The notes under the pieces were generated by a model. That model was not told where the DNA came from. It did not search any database and worked only from the letters and a program-made list of their open reading frames with translations. 64,000 nucleotides of DNA from CP2-2F sp034432555 (GTDB taxonomy: Bacteria > Chloroflexota > Anaerolineae > Aggregatilineales > UBA2796). The position numbers were made by a program, and so were the translations under genes. Of this stretch, positions 1-8,944 are shown piece by piece. The stretch spans positions 1 through 64,000 of the forward strand of contig DAOUBW010000013.1 of assembly GCA_034432555.1 (NCBI GenBank), given 5' to 3'. The first letter of the stretch is position 1. Each line of letters starts with the position of its first letter.

Positions 1-330
1 CAGCGCACGGCGCGCCTTGCCCAATCCCTTGAACTGCCCGCCCTGCCCGATTATCACTTCACGCTGCGCGGCGCGCTCAGCCTTGAGTCCACCTGTGCTG
101 ATCAAAACATTCAGGCGCGTTTAATCGTGGACGACGGGCAGACACCGCGCATCGCCATTGAGCAAACCGCCAGCACCGACCTTGTACCATTCGCCATTGA
201 CCTCACCGATCTGCGCGGGCGCGCTTTCACGCTGCTCTACGAACTGGAAACGCCTGAACCGCTGGCGTGTGGGCATGTGCTGTGGGCAAATCCGCGCATT
301 GAGTTCAGCCTGACGCCGCAAGTGCCGTAG
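1..330 (+). CDS. C-terminal part of an unknown protein (5' end outside window)
   Basis: The frame is open from the first base to the TAG at 328-330 and gives 109 residues with no start codon needed, so this is the end of a gene that begins upstream. The visible part is rich in alternating hydrophobic and polar residues with few helix-type stretches, and ends in a segment of the form VLWANPRIEF, which resembles the last strands of beta-sandwich carbohydrate-binding or jelly-roll domains. That is a resemblance only; I do not recognise the family. It converges on the nuclease gene and shares a hairpin terminator with it. Confidence 0.6.
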   Translation, partial: QRTARLAQSLELPALPDYHFTLRGALSLESTCADQNIQARLIVDDGQTPRIAIEQTASTDLVPFAIDLTDLRGRAFTLLYELETPEPLACGHVLWANPRIEFSLTPQVP

Positions 331-355
331 GGCGTGCGCGGCATAGCGACAAAAT

Positions 356-382
356 GCGGGCAGATCATCATGATCTGCCCGC
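356..382. terminator. Bidirectional hairpin terminator between convergent genes
   Basis: Perfect 13-base inverted repeat (GCGGGCAGATCAT, one central base, ATGATCTGCCCGC) between the stop at 330 and the minus-strand stop at 398. On the minus strand the hairpin is followed by ATTTTGTC, giving a weak T-run. The core GGGCAGATCA/TGATCTGCCC recurs in the terminator at 16839-16869. Confidence 0.75.
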
Positions 383-397
383 GCTGTGTGATTAAGC

Positions 398-3300
398 CTA
401 TTGGCGCGGCACGAAGGTTGGTGCAACCTCTGGTGCGTTCGGTTGATCAGGTACCGGCAACTGCCATACGCCGGCAATCGGCGCATCATTGGCGATACCA
501 AAGATGAAGTCCGTATCAGCAAAGCCGGTTGCCAGCGTGCTGGTGATGTAGGTAATGCCGTTGCTTGGACGGTACACACCAACGCCATCAGTGCCGTTGG
601 CATTCCAGTCACCTACGAATGGCACATCGCCCGGATCGCCAAAGTAGAAGTCGTAGTTGGCTGTTGGCACGCAGGCGTTGCAGACCTGGTTGGTCAGGAT
701 GTAGCGCCCTTCGCTCGGACGGTAGACACCGGGCGAATCAAAGCTATCACCGTCCCAGTCGCCGCCAACCGGCAGGTCGTTCGGGTTACCGAACAGCAGT
801 GCAAAGTCAGCAAAGCCGGTGCTGAGCGCGTTCTTGAGGAACAGTTGCCCTGTGGTTGGGCGGTAGATGCCGACGCCGTCTTTGCCATCGCCATCCCAAT
901 CGCCCACAAACGGCACATCACCCGGATTGCCCAATGTGAAGTTATAGACAACCGGCGCGCCGAAAGTGTTTGCGTCCTTCAAGAAGAACTCACCCGTGCT
1001 TGGGCGGTAGATACCTACTGTCGAGATGCCGTCACCGTTCCAGTCGCCTGCCACCGCCAGATCAGTGCCAGTGCCAAACAGGAACTGAATATCGGCAAAG
1101 CCTGTGGTGTTGCTGTTGCGTAGATAGAAGTTGGCGTCGGTTGGGCGGAAGATGCCGATGGTATCTGGTGCCGCAACAGGTGGTGCGCTGATGTTCAAAC
1201 CGATGATCACGGGATCATGGTCAGAGGAACGGTAGGCATCTGGTGCATAGAAGCTGACCTGCTGCCCTGCGCTCTTGAACTCTAGGTTGTAGTCCAACGC
1301 ACGCGGCTCGCTACCGTTGATGTCCCACTCGGCAACACCGGTCACCTGTGTGCTGAGCGTGCTGTTGGTCAGAGCATAGTCAAGGTAGCCGGATTGCCCT
1401 TGGAAGACGAAGGAATGAGCGTTGTTGAGACCAACAAAAGCGGCGATTTGATCTGTGTAACCGGCGCTCAACAGGACTGCGATTGGATCTTCCTGGGCGT
1501 AGCTGTTCAGGTCACCAATGATCAGCATGTCGTCATCGTCGGCGGCTGCCTGCACCGTGCTGATGAACGCCAAGAGTTGGGTGGCTTGCTGGGTGCGGAG
1601 CTGGTTAAAGCAGCTTTGCCCATCGCCTTGATCAAGGTTGAGCCCAGTCGCGCCGCCGCAGCCCTTCGACTTGAAGTGGTTGACCACCACGCTGAACTTG
1701 CCACTGTTGGCGGTTTGGAAAGTCTGGGCGAGTGGCGGACGGCTGAAAACGCTATTGAGGTCGGTCAGCGCAGCGCCGACGGGCGTCACTTTGGCGGGCT
1801 TGTAGATGATAGACACGCGGATTTCATCAGTACCAAGCGGTGAAGATGGTTCAGTGATGGCTGCCCAAGTACCTGCGCCCTCAGCCGTGTTCAGCCCATT
1901 GATCAGGTCTTGCAGGGAGCTGTTAGCACCCATGCCGTCGTTTTCCATCTCCATTAGACCAACCACATCCGCGCCAAGCGCCGTGATTGCAGCAATGGTC
2001 TTGGCGCGTTGGCGGTTGAACTCGGTGGGATTAGTGGCACCGCGTGCGGTTGGGAAGCCACCGCCCAAGCCGTCACCGTTGAAGTAGTTCAGCACATTGA
2101 AGCTGGCAACCACCACATTGGGTGTGCCGCTTGTGTTGATAGCGGGCGGTGTAGCAGTACGTGGGTTGGCAGTTGTGCTGAAATTGACAGTTGCGGTGGG
2201 CTGAATGCGGTACTGCCCAAAGCGCTGCCCAAGCGCACCCGTCACGTTCTGAGTGGTGTAGCCAACGCGCAGCGTATTGGCGGCGCTGAGCGCAGGTGAA
2301 GGATAGATGACAGGATCAGGGTTCTGAATGTTGCTGCCGTCGTCCAGCAGGATGCGATTCAGGTTGTTGGCTGCCTGCTGTGCCACGGCTGCCGCGCCGG
2401 GCGTGGTGAGTTGCGTGGGCTGGAGCAAGCGCGAACCACTGGAGAGCCACACTTCGCCGAAGCGTGCAAGGTCATAAACTTCCGTCACATAAAGGTTCTG
2501 GGGCAACGTGATCAACATGCCCTCATAGCGCTCTAGGTAGGTGCTGGTAGCCAATGGCAAGTTGACCTGCGTTGGAAGGATGGCTGTCGCCGCGCCGCAG
2601 TTTAGCACTTGGGTCAGCGTGCTAAGCTGCGTCTCTTGAATACCGCTGCTTGTGAACTCGACTACCGTGCCGCTGACGCGCACTTTATCGCCAACAGTAG
2701 TGCCAGAAGGCAGCAAGTTGCCATTATCAAAGACAAAGACGCCATCCGAAGTGGTCGGATCGCTATCGCCGACAGGGTCTTGAATGAAGAAGCCTGAGAA
2801 CTGCCCACTGCCATTGAACAAGCCCGTCACCACGCCTTCAGTGCTAACGGTGTTGCCCGCCAATGGCGAAGTCATGCCGCTGCCCTGAATGGTGTAGAGC
2901 GGCGTGAAGGGATCGCCACAAACGTTGCCAGTTACCGTGCTAAAGCTGAAGCTGTAATTGGCTGCCATGTTATCAGGCGTGCCGTCGGTATCAACGATGC
3001 CAGCCGCTAGGGCAACCACGGTGCAGTTTGCACCAGAGGGCAAGTTGGCATTAGGTGTGATGACTGCGCTGGTGGCAGGGCTGCTGCTCACAGTGAAAGG
3101 CTGCGGCGTACTGTTGCAGCTCAGGGTGAAGCTGCTGGCACTGAAAGTGACTTCTTCGTTAAAGTTGATCGTGATGGTCGTGTTCAGCGCAACGTCGGTC
3201 GCGCCGTCCGCGGGCGTGGTGCTGCTCACGTTCGGCGGATTATCCACCACATTACTGCTGGGCGTTAGGGAGAAGTTGTCCACTGCCAAGCCGTCATCGG

Positions 3301-3982
3301 CACCAGAGGCATTGAAATCCTGCCAGCGGATCCAGAAGGTAGCGCCGTTGGGAATGTTCAAGCCGGTGATGGTGTGCGAGATGTTGGTAAAAAAGCCTGC
3401 GGCGTTGCCGTTGCGTGCGCCCGCTGTGCCGGTGTTATCAGGCGTTGTGAAATCGAGCGCATTAACATCCGTCCACGTGCCGTTATTGAGCGCTGTTGCG
3501 TTGGTGCTGTACTGGAAGTCGAGCCGATCATCCCGCCCTGATGTGCCAAGCCGCCACAGCTCACCGCGATAGCTGATGGCAAGGTCGGTGATTGTGCTGC
3601 CTGTGTTGTTGGTGAACTGTGCGCCAATGGTCGGTGTCAGAGAACCGCTGAGCAGACCGCCGAAAGCGCGCTCTGTATCGGTGCCAGTGCCGTAGCTGTA
3701 GGTGTTACCGCTATTGCTGCTGCCATCGTTAGCGGCATAGGTGGTGTTGGCATTCGTGCCAGCTTCAAGCAGCCACCACCCGTTGGGCGTGAGATCGCTG
3801 GTGCCGCTCGTGGCAAGCGTATCAAAATCCTGTGTGTAGGCGGTATCCAGCACCGTTAGCGAGACACTGCCCGCCGCTTGTGCGCTTGGCTGCCCATTGA
3901 ACGCTAACGGCAAAAGTGCCGCGCATACCAGTGCGACGATCAGCAATCGCCGCAACCCATGAGACCCTAATGAACTGAACAA
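398..3982 (-). CDS. ExeM/NucH-like secreted endonuclease with Ig-like and FG-GAP-like repeats
   Basis: 1194 residues. The N-terminus is a clear Sec signal peptide (about residues 1-36, ending in an AQAA-type cleavage site), so the protein is exported. After a beta-rich region comes a bacterial Ig-like (Big_5) segment starting near PNVSSTTPADGATDV, then an OB-fold region of the YhcR/ExeM type, then an endonuclease/exonuclease/phosphatase domain (VVASFNVLNYF, GLMEMEN, SSDHDPV) that carries the metal and phosphate-binding residues. The last 230 or so residues hold five repeats of a GDWxGDGxxxxGxYRPSxG pattern, like VCBS/FG-GAP propeller blades seen on secreted proteins of Chloroflexota. Known relatives are extracellular DNases. 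The role in nutrient DNA breakdown is inferred. No obvious operon partner. Confidence 0.85.
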   Translation of the reverse strand: MFSSLGSHGLRRLLIVALVCAALLPLAFNGQPSAQAAGSVSLTVLDTAYTQDFDTLATSGTSDLTPNGWWLLEAGTNANTTYAANDGSSNSGNTYSYGTGTDTERAFGGLLSGSLTPTIGAQFTNNTGSTITDLAISYRGELWRLGTSGRDDRLDFQYSTNATALNNGTWTDVNALDFTTPDNTGTAGARNGNAAGFFTNISHTITGLNIPNGATFWIRWQDFNASGADDGLAVDNFSLTPSSNVVDNPPNVSSTTPADGATDVALNTTITINFNEEVTFSASSFTLSCNSTPQPFTVSSSPATSAVITPNANLPSGANCTVVALAAGIVDTDGTPDNMAANYSFSFSTVTGNVCGDPFTPLYTIQGSGMTSPLAGNTVSTEGVVTGLFNGSGQFSGFFIQDPVGDSDPTTSDGVFVFDNGNLLPSGTTVGDKVRVSGTVVEFTSSGIQETQLSTLTQVLNCGAATAILPTQVNLPLATSTYLERYEGMLITLPQNLYVTEVYDLARFGEVWLSSGSRLLQPTQLTTPGAAAVAQQAANNLNRILLDDGSNIQNPDPVIYPSPALSAANTLRVGYTTQNVTGALGQRFGQYRIQPTATVNFSTTANPRTATPPAINTSGTPNVVVASFNVLNYFNGDGLGGGFPTARGATNPTEFNRQRAKTIAAITALGADVVGLMEMENDGMGANSSLQDLINGLNTAEGAGTWAAITEPSSPLGTDEIRVSIIYKPAKVTPVGAALTDLNSVFSRPPLAQTFQTANSGKFSVVVNHFKSKGCGGATGLNLDQGDGQSCFNQLRTQQATQLLAFISTVQAAADDDDMLIIGDLNSYAQEDPIAVLLSAGYTDQIAAFVGLNNAHSFVFQGQSGYLDYALTNSTLSTQVTGVAEWDINGSEPRALDYNLEFKSAGQQVSFYAPDAYRSSDHDPVIIGLNISAPPVAAPDTIGIFRPTDANFYLRNSNTTGFADIQFLFGTGTDLAVAGDWNGDGISTVGIYRPSTGEFFLKDANTFGAPVVYNFTLGNPGDVPFVGDWDGDGKDGVGIYRPTTGQLFLKNALSTGFADFALLFGNPNDLPVGGDWDGDSFDSPGVYRPSEGRYILTNQVCNACVPTANYDFYFGDPGDVPFVGDWNANGTDGVGVYRPSNGITYITSTLATGFADTDFIFGIANDAPIAGVWQLPVPDQPNAPEVAPTFVPRQ

Positions 3983-4143
3983 GGCTTATTCTCCGTGCAA
4001 AAGACGTTCGGTCAGGGCTTTTTTAAGAAGCCGAACGAATTCTAGCGCACAATTGTTGAATTCAGGTTAAGCCTTCCCTACGTTTTGACAGCAACCTGTG
4101 ATCGCCTTGTGACTTACCCGTTGCCGCATCTCTTGTCATCTCG

Positions 4144-4152
4144 TGGTATAAT
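4144..4152 (+). promoter_or_regulatory. Extended -10 promoter for the hibernation factor gene
   Basis: TGGTATAAT fits the TGnTATAAT extended -10 pattern. No good -35 lies at normal spacing. The predicted transcription start near 4159 leaves a leader of about 57 bases before the ATG at 4216. Confidence 0.55.
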
Positions 4153-4215
4153 CTGTTCAACCACGATCTGCATCGTGAGGCGTCGTTGTTTCATCTCCAG
4201 TGTGAGGAAAAAATC

Positions 4216-4782
4216 ATGAATCTACAGTTACACGCAAAAAATTTTGAACTCGGTGAGCGCTTGCGCGGCTATGCCGAAAAGAAACTGGCACGCCTTGACC
4301 GTTACCTGCCCTCGATTGCCCAAGTGACCCTTGAACTCAGTGAAGAACACCGACGCAGTGGCAACCAAAGCATTGCACAGCTTACCTTGCGGGATCGGCG
4401 TGGCACTATCCTGCGCGCTGAAGAACGCTCCGAAGCGGATGCCTTCGCCGCCATTGATGCAGTCATTGACAAGATGTACCGCCAGATCAGCCGCTATAAG
4501 GGCAAACGCCGCCGCCGCGCTGGCGATAAATTTGAGGTGCTAGAGCCTGAATTTGCCCTAGCTGAGATGCCTGAAGGCATCATGGAGGATGAAGAGGCAC
4601 CTTCTCAGATTGTGCGCCGCAAACAGATTGAAGTGCTGCCAATGAGCGAAGAAGAAGCCATTGATCAGATGGAACTGCTCGGACATGATTTCTTCATGTT
4701 CTTCAACGCCGATACGCGCAGCATCAATGTGCTGTACCGCCGCAAACAGGGCGATTTGGGTTTGCTACAGCCCGCGCAGTAA
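4216..4782 (+). CDS. hpf: Ribosome hibernation promoting factor, long form
   Basis: 188 residues. The N-terminal half (MNLQLHAKNFELGERLRGYA to about residue 100) is the S30AE/YfiA domain that binds the 30S decoding centre. After a linker, the C-terminal 55 residues (VRRKQIEVLPMSEEEAI... GHDFFMFFNADT) are the domain that drives 100S ribosome dimers in long HPF proteins. It stabilises idle ribosomes in stationary phase. I chose ATG 4216 because GAGGA sits just upstream and the conserved domain starts there; an in-frame upstream start at 4186 would add ten unconserved residues. It stands alone, with its own promoter and terminator. Confidence 0.93.
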   Translation: MNLQLHAKNFELGERLRGYAEKKLARLDRYLPSIAQVTLELSEEHRRSGNQSIAQLTLRDRRGTILRAEERSEADAFAAIDAVIDKMYRQISRYKGKRRRRAGDKFEVLEPEFALAEMPEGIMEDEEAPSQIVRRKQIEVLPMSEEEAIDQMELLGHDFFMFFNADTRSINVLYRRKQGDLGLLQPAQ

Positions 4783-4805
4783 TTTTTTGAGTGTCTGTGA
4801 AGGGC

Positions 4806-4831
4806 GGGCGGGAAAAATTCCCGCCCCTTTT
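4806..4831 (+). terminator. Rho-independent terminator after hpf
   Basis: Nine-base stem GGGCGGGAA / TTCCCGCCC with an AAA loop, directly followed by C and TTTT. It lies 24 bases after the hpf stop and before the next gene at 4865. Confidence 0.85.
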
Positions 4832-4864
4832 GTGCCGCTGTGCCGTGTGAGGTAGGGCCTTCTC

Positions 4865-5992
4865 ATGACGAGTCTCGGTGCGGTTATCATGCTTGGCGCG
4901 GGCGGTCAATCGCCACAAGAGCAGCTTGTGAGCGCTGCCCAGCGCGCCAACACACGCGATCTGGTTGAACTGCTGCGCGCTCATAACGTCGAGCGCATTG
5001 TGCTTGCCGCGCCGCATACCGACTGGCTGGCAGATGACGAAAGCCTAATCCGTGCCGACGATCTGCCCGATGCGCCTTTCCATTTCGGGCAGCGCCTCGC
5101 CGCTTTGATCGATTCCTACCGCTACGATCCCGCCCTTTATTTTGGTGGTGGTAGCACGCCGCTGCTTGATTCAACCCTGATGGAGACGATCATCGGCATT
5201 GTGACACAGGCAGCCACGCCGGGCACCTCCAATTTGCCCGCGCGCCTTGCCCTGACCAATAACCTGCACAGCAGTGATTGGATCGGCTTCACGCGCACCG
5301 CGCACGCCTTGCCCATCCTTGCCGATCAGCGCCGTGATAACAGCGTGGCATGGGCATTGCGCGAGAGCGGCGGCTACGAGGTGCGCGCCCTCTCCACACT
5401 GCGCCCTGCCACTGGCTTTGATATTGATACGCCTACCGATCTTGCGTTGCTTGCCCAGCACCCCGATCTGCTGCCAAACCTGCGCGCTGCCCTTGAAGAC
5501 GTGCGCCTGACCTCTATTCCCATTGAGGCGGTGCTGGATGTGCTGCGCCAAGAGGCAAAGACCGTCGCCCTAATCGGGCGCGTTGCGCCGACGGCATGGG
5601 GCGCGCTCAACCGCGTTTGCCGCGTCTGGACTCGTGTGATTGCCGAAGAACGCGGCATGGTTGCCAGCGAGCGTGAAGCGCGTGGCGAAGTGCGCTCGAT
5701 GCTGCTGCCGATGCTGGAAGTGCTCGGTATGGAAGGCTTTTTTGCCCGCCTTGCCGAAATGGCGGACGCTGTGCTGTTTGACACACGCGTACTGTTTGCG
5801 GCACGCGGCTTCACGCCAAGTGCCGCAGATCGCTACGCCTCGGATTTGCTGTGGCATTGGGCAGTGGCGGACGAGTGGCTGCGCGCCTTCACCTTTGCGG
5901 CTGCCACCGCGCCCATCCCGATTGTGCTGGGCGGACACAGCCTTGTGGCGGGCGGCTTGCACGCCCTAGTCGAGATCATTCAGCGCGGCTGA
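4865..5992 (+). CDS. Nucleotidyltransferase-like protein of unknown role
   Basis: 375 residues, no signal peptide or membrane segment. The first 220 residues alternate strands and helices in a Rossmann-like way, with GAVIMLGAGGQSPQEQ near the N-terminus, a LYFGGGSTPLLD segment near residue 95 and a GFDIDTPTDLALL segment near 190. The last looks like the end of an NTP-transferase (MobA/CofC-like) domain, where a DIDTPxDL motif is typical. The C-terminal 150 residues are helical and unfamiliar. I infer a nucleotidyl- or sugar-nucleotide-binding enzyme, but the canonical LAGGxGxRM loop is absent, so activity is uncertain. Its end overlaps the convergent glycosyltransferase by 17 bases. Confidence 0.6.
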   Translation: MTSLGAVIMLGAGGQSPQEQLVSAAQRANTRDLVELLRAHNVERIVLAAPHTDWLADDESLIRADDLPDAPFHFGQRLAALIDSYRYDPALYFGGGSTPLLDSTLMETIIGIVTQAATPGTSNLPARLALTNNLHSSDWIGFTRTAHALPILADQRRDNSVAWALRESGGYEVRALSTLRPATGFDIDTPTDLALLAQHPDLLPNLRAALEDVRLTSIPIEAVLDVLRQEAKTVALIGRVAPTAWGALNRVCRVWTRVIAEERGMVASEREARGEVRSMLLPMLEVLGMEGFFARLAEMADAVLFDTRVLFAARGFTPSAADRYASDLLWHWAVADEWLRAFTFAAATAPIPIVLGGHSLVAGGLHALVEIIQRG

Positions 5993-6749
5993 GCCGCTGA
6001 GCGCGCCACAAACGCTCTAAAATCACGTATTTTCGCCACTCGTAGTATGCCATGATCAGCGAGAGCCGCAGCCCGTGCCAGCCATCGCGGTAGCCTTTCA
6101 GTGTCATGCAGCGCCACCAAAAATGGCGCAGCGGCTGCAAAAGGTAGTTCTGCGGCTTGACGCGCACGCCTTGCTTAAAAAGTTCTTGGGCGGCGTAAGC
6201 AGTGTAGCGCCCCTGTTTGGCATAGAACTGCGCCACATCGCGGTAGTTATAATGCACAAACGGCACGTTCAAATAGCACGCTTCACCTTCCACAATGGCT
6301 AACTCATGCACATCCCGCGTCAGGTCGTAGCGCGCACGCTTGGTGCGCAGCAGGCGCAGTTGATGATCAGGATACCAGCCCGCACCGCGTGTTAGCTTGC
6401 CAAAGATATAGTTGTGGCGCGGAATCCAGAAGCCATTGCACGTCGTTTGGGCGATGGCTGCGCGAATTTCGGCTGCCTGATCCGCGCTAGAGCGCTCGTC
6501 AGCGTCAATGAACAGCAGCCATTCCGTCTGCGAGTCCAGCGCACGCAAGGCAGCCTCGCGCTGTTGGCTGTAGTTGACGAAGGTGTGCTGGATGACTTGT
6601 GCGCCGCTGCCTTCGGCAAGGCTGAGCGTCTGATCGGTGCTGAACGAGTCAAAGACCACGACAGCGTCTGCCCAACGCACAGACTCAATGCAAGCAACGA
6701 TATGCGCTTGCTCGTTCTTCGTCAAAATGACGGCGATCAATTCGTTCAT
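5976..6749 (-). CDS. Family 2 glycosyltransferase (WaaE/KdtX-like)
   Basis: 257 residues. Begins ELIAVILTKNEQAHIVACIE, the standard start of a GT-A fold, with a DSFSTDQT segment that takes the place of the usual D-G-S-x-D-x-T nucleotide loop and a LFIDADER motif containing the metal-binding DxD. The layout matches the WaaE/KdtX branch of GT2, which adds sugars to lipopolysaccharide cores or other surface glycans. The donor and acceptor cannot be read from the sequence. Its start overlaps the preceding glycosyltransferase by 4 bases, so the two are translationally coupled. Confidence 0.85.
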   Translation of the reverse strand: MNELIAVILTKNEQAHIVACIESVRWADAVVVFDSFSTDQTLSLAEGSGAQVIQHTFVNYSQQREAALRALDSQTEWLLFIDADERSSADQAAEIRAAIAQTTCNGFWIPRHNYIFGKLTRGAGWYPDHQLRLLRTKRARYDLTRDVHELAIVEGEACYLNVPFVHYNYRDVAQFYAKQGRYTAYAAQELFKQGVRVKPQNYLLQPLRHFWWRCMTLKGYRDGWHGLRLSLIMAYYEWRKYVILERLWRAQRLSRAE

Positions 6750-7750
6750 AGGCGCATCACTTCATGGTAAGCACCGATCAGCGCATCGCGTTCGGCAGCG
6801 GAAAGCTCGCCACGCGCTGCCCTACGCTGCACCTTGCCAACCTGAAAGCGCATTCCCAGCCGAACGAGCCAGGTTGCCAGAATAGCGCGCAACGGTGTAT
6901 AGAATTTGCGGTAAAAATGTAGGCGACTGCGCCACAGGTTCACAATGCTCTGTGCGCGTGCTTGGCGCGCGCTGCGCCCTTCAAGGTGTGTGATGTGCGC
7001 GCTTGGCACAAGGTAGATTTCCCAGCCGGCGCGCCGAATCCGCATACTCCAGTCCACTTCTTCAGCATACATGAAGTAGCTCTCATCAAAAAGTCCCGCT
7101 GTTGCGATTGCCTCTCGGCGCAGCATCATGGCTGCCCCAAGCGTATGCTCCACTGTGAAAGGCGGCTGATCAGGCGCATAGCGGCGGCGCGGATAACGCC
7201 CATTAAGGGCGCTTTCGTAGAGCCTGCCGTGCAGCGCCGTCGGCAGCGGCAGCAAGTCGAGAGCAATTTGCGTTAGACCGGGAAAGCGGAAGCCGCTGTG
7301 TTGCAGCGTGCCATCTTCGTAAGTGAGCCGTGCGCCAACCAAGCCCGCGTAGGGCAAGCTAAATAAAGCACTGTAGAGTGTACTGACCGCACCCGAATGC
7401 ACCAGGGTATCGGGATTGAGCAGAAAGACCGCACGCGGCGTGTTCGGCGCCCGCTTGGTGGGCGAATCGCTAAAGCCAAGGGCGCGCAGGGCAAGGTTGT
7501 TGCCTGCGCCAAAGCCCAGATTCGCCCCACTTTCGATCAGGCGCACGCCGTCGAAGGCAGCGGCGCGGATCGCCTCTGGTGTGCCATCGCTGGAAGCGTT
7601 ATCCACTACCCAAATGCCCCAGTCCAAGCCACTATCAGCTAAATCAGCCGTCAGTGTCCGCAGCGACTCTAGCACCAGATCGCGCACATTCCACGTGACG
7701 ATGATGACCGCCAACTGGGACGGCAAGAGCAGCGATGATTCGGTAGCCAT
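6746..7750 (-). CDS. Family 2 glycosyltransferase (rhamnosyltransferase-like)
   Basis: 334 residues. The N-terminus (LAVIIVTWNVRDLVLESLRTL) and VVDNASSDGT are the nucleotide-sugar binding elements of GT2 enzymes. FLLNPDTLV carries the DxD-like motif, and the central EDGTLQHSGFRFP and MMLRREA segments are typical of the RfbF/WcaA rhamnosyl or glucosyl transferase group. There are no membrane spans, so it acts at the inner face of the membrane. It is first in a two-gene minus-strand unit with the downstream glycosyltransferase. A related enzyme lies at 36758-37639. The glycan product is unknown. Confidence 0.87.
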   Translation of the reverse strand: MATESSLLLPSQLAVIIVTWNVRDLVLESLRTLTADLADSGLDWGIWVVDNASSDGTPEAIRAAAFDGVRLIESGANLGFGAGNNLALRALGFSDSPTKRAPNTPRAVFLLNPDTLVHSGAVSTLYSALFSLPYAGLVGARLTYEDGTLQHSGFRFPGLTQIALDLLPLPTALHGRLYESALNGRYPRRRYAPDQPPFTVEHTLGAAMMLRREAIATAGLFDESYFMYAEEVDWSMRIRRAGWEIYLVPSAHITHLEGRSARQARAQSIVNLWRSRLHFYRKFYTPLRAILATWLVRLGMRFQVGKVQRRAARGELSAAERDALIGAYHEVMRL

Positions 7751-7758
7751 GCAGTGCG

Positions 7759-8715
7759 CTATCGGCTGGCAGTCAGCAGGTCAAGGGCGGCGAGCCGCAG
7801 CAGCGTATCCAAGGCGTTCACCCGCGTTGGATCGGCAGGCACAAAGGCGTTCGCACTGGCTGCATCGCGCCAGGCTGCCCGATCCTCAACAAAGACTTGG
7901 CGCACCTGTGCGCTCAGGCTGGCAGGCATCAGCGGCGAGACGACCAAGCCGCCAAGGGGTACTTCCGGTGTGGTCAGCACCACGCGGAGTGCCTGCTGCA
8001 AATTCAAGCCTTCCACACGGTAGCGGCTAAGCGTGCCAGCCTCGATGGCGCCGATGCATTCGTTGAGCGCCACGGCGCGCAGCATAGAAGGCACATCCGG
8101 CAAGCGGCGCACATTGCGGAAGCTGAGGAACGGATCAAAGCCGCTGCTACGCATGGCAAGCACAGGCAAAATCCAATCTGCCAGGCCGCCATCGTTCACA
8201 CGGCAGAAATCGCGGCTGGCAAAGTTGCCGACGGCGCCGATGCCACTGCCTGTTGCCGCAAGAATCTGGCTGCTGGTGCCTGTGATGCGGCGCGTGCCTT
8301 CTGCCTGTTCCACGAAGAGCAAAGGTAGCCCGCAGCCGCGTGCTTGCGCTGCCAACAGCGTCCAGCTATCCAAGATGCCAATCGCTGGCAAATCCGCACA
8401 CAGCACAGCGAGTGCTTGTGCGCCGTTCGTGTAGAACTCCACACGGAAGCTGAAGCCCGTCTCAGCGCGCAATGCCTGCTCTAGGGCGCTACCATCGGCG
8501 TTTAGGTCGTCCGAGACGATGACTAACGGAAACGGACGCGACTCCGCGCCGAGCGGCACGGTCGTGGCAACAGTCGGCAGCGGCTGCGAAAGCGGTGTAG
8601 GCGTTCGTGTGGGCGTGGGCAGTGGTGTTGCCGCAGGGCGATCTGCGCCGCAGGCTGCCAAGATAAAGGCAACCACAATAAAGAGCATTAGGTAGCGAAT
8701 GGCACACACTCCCAA
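7759..8715 (-). CDS. Periplasmic-binding-protein-like lipoprotein
   Basis: About 318 residues. The N-terminus has a hydrophobic stretch ending in a lipobox (LAAC), then a Pro/Thr-rich linker (PLPTPTRTPTPL), so the protein is lipid-anchored outside the membrane. The remaining 260 residues look like a PhnD/SBP type binding fold: FPLVIVSDDLNADGS at the start, and segments corresponding to the two lobes. The start is uncertain: the listed TTG keeps an Arg before the hydrophobic core, while an in-frame ATG at 8688 gives a signal without positive charge. It ends 8 bases before the glycosyltransferase start. The ligand is unknown. Confidence 0.65.
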   Translation of the reverse strand: MGVCAIRYLMLFIVVAFILAACGADRPAATPLPTPTRTPTPLSQPLPTVATTVPLGAESRPFPLVIVSDDLNADGSALEQALRAETGFSFRVEFYTNGAQALAVLCADLPAIGILDSWTLLAAQARGCGLPLLFVEQAEGTRRITGTSSQILAATGSGIGAVGNFASRDFCRVNDGGLADWILPVLAMRSSGFDPFLSFRNVRRLPDVPSMLRAVALNECIGAIEAGTLSRYRVEGLNLQQALRVVLTTPEVPLGGLVVSPLMPASLSAQVRQVFVEDRAAWRDAASANAFVPADPTRVNALDTLLRLAALDLLTASR

Positions 8716-8742
8716 TCATAGCAAGCTGATAAAGACGCCTTA

Positions 8743-8748
8743 AGTATA
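8743..8748 (-). promoter_or_regulatory. Likely -10 element for the lipoprotein gene
   Basis: On the minus strand this reads TATACT, about 30 bases before the lipoprotein start. I see no convincing -35 at the right distance. Confidence 0.35.
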
Positions 8749-8848
8749 GATCGGCGGCGGCAGCAGCGCAAAACGTTCTACCTAGCCCGTCCTCGTCCCA
8801 GCGGGTGCGTCTTATTTGCAGTTAAGCCTGCCGCTTCCGAGTGTCTTA

Positions 8849-8857
8849 TGCTATGAT
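8849..8857 (+). promoter_or_regulatory. Extended -10 promoter for lepA
   Basis: TGCTATGAT matches the TGnTATnAT pattern seen upstream of other genes in the window. It lies about 90 bases before the lepA ATG. Confidence 0.45.
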
Positions 8858-8944
8858 TTACCGTAAGGCATGGCGAGATCGCCATCTAAGCAAGACAGAA
8901 AATGGTGTGCGCCGCCACAAGGTGCGCTAAAGCAAGGACTTGAG

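Noticed and set aside
398..1190. Repeats of about 150 bases considered as a DNA-level tandem repeat or mobile element
   Set aside because: They are diverged in sequence and correspond to protein repeats (GDWxGDG units) of the nuclease, not to a DNA repeat.
2958..3572. A 204-codon hydrophobic-looking frame opposite the nuclease gene
   Set aside because: The apparent hydrophobicity comes from the complement of Ser/Thr/Asn/Asp codons; no start signal.
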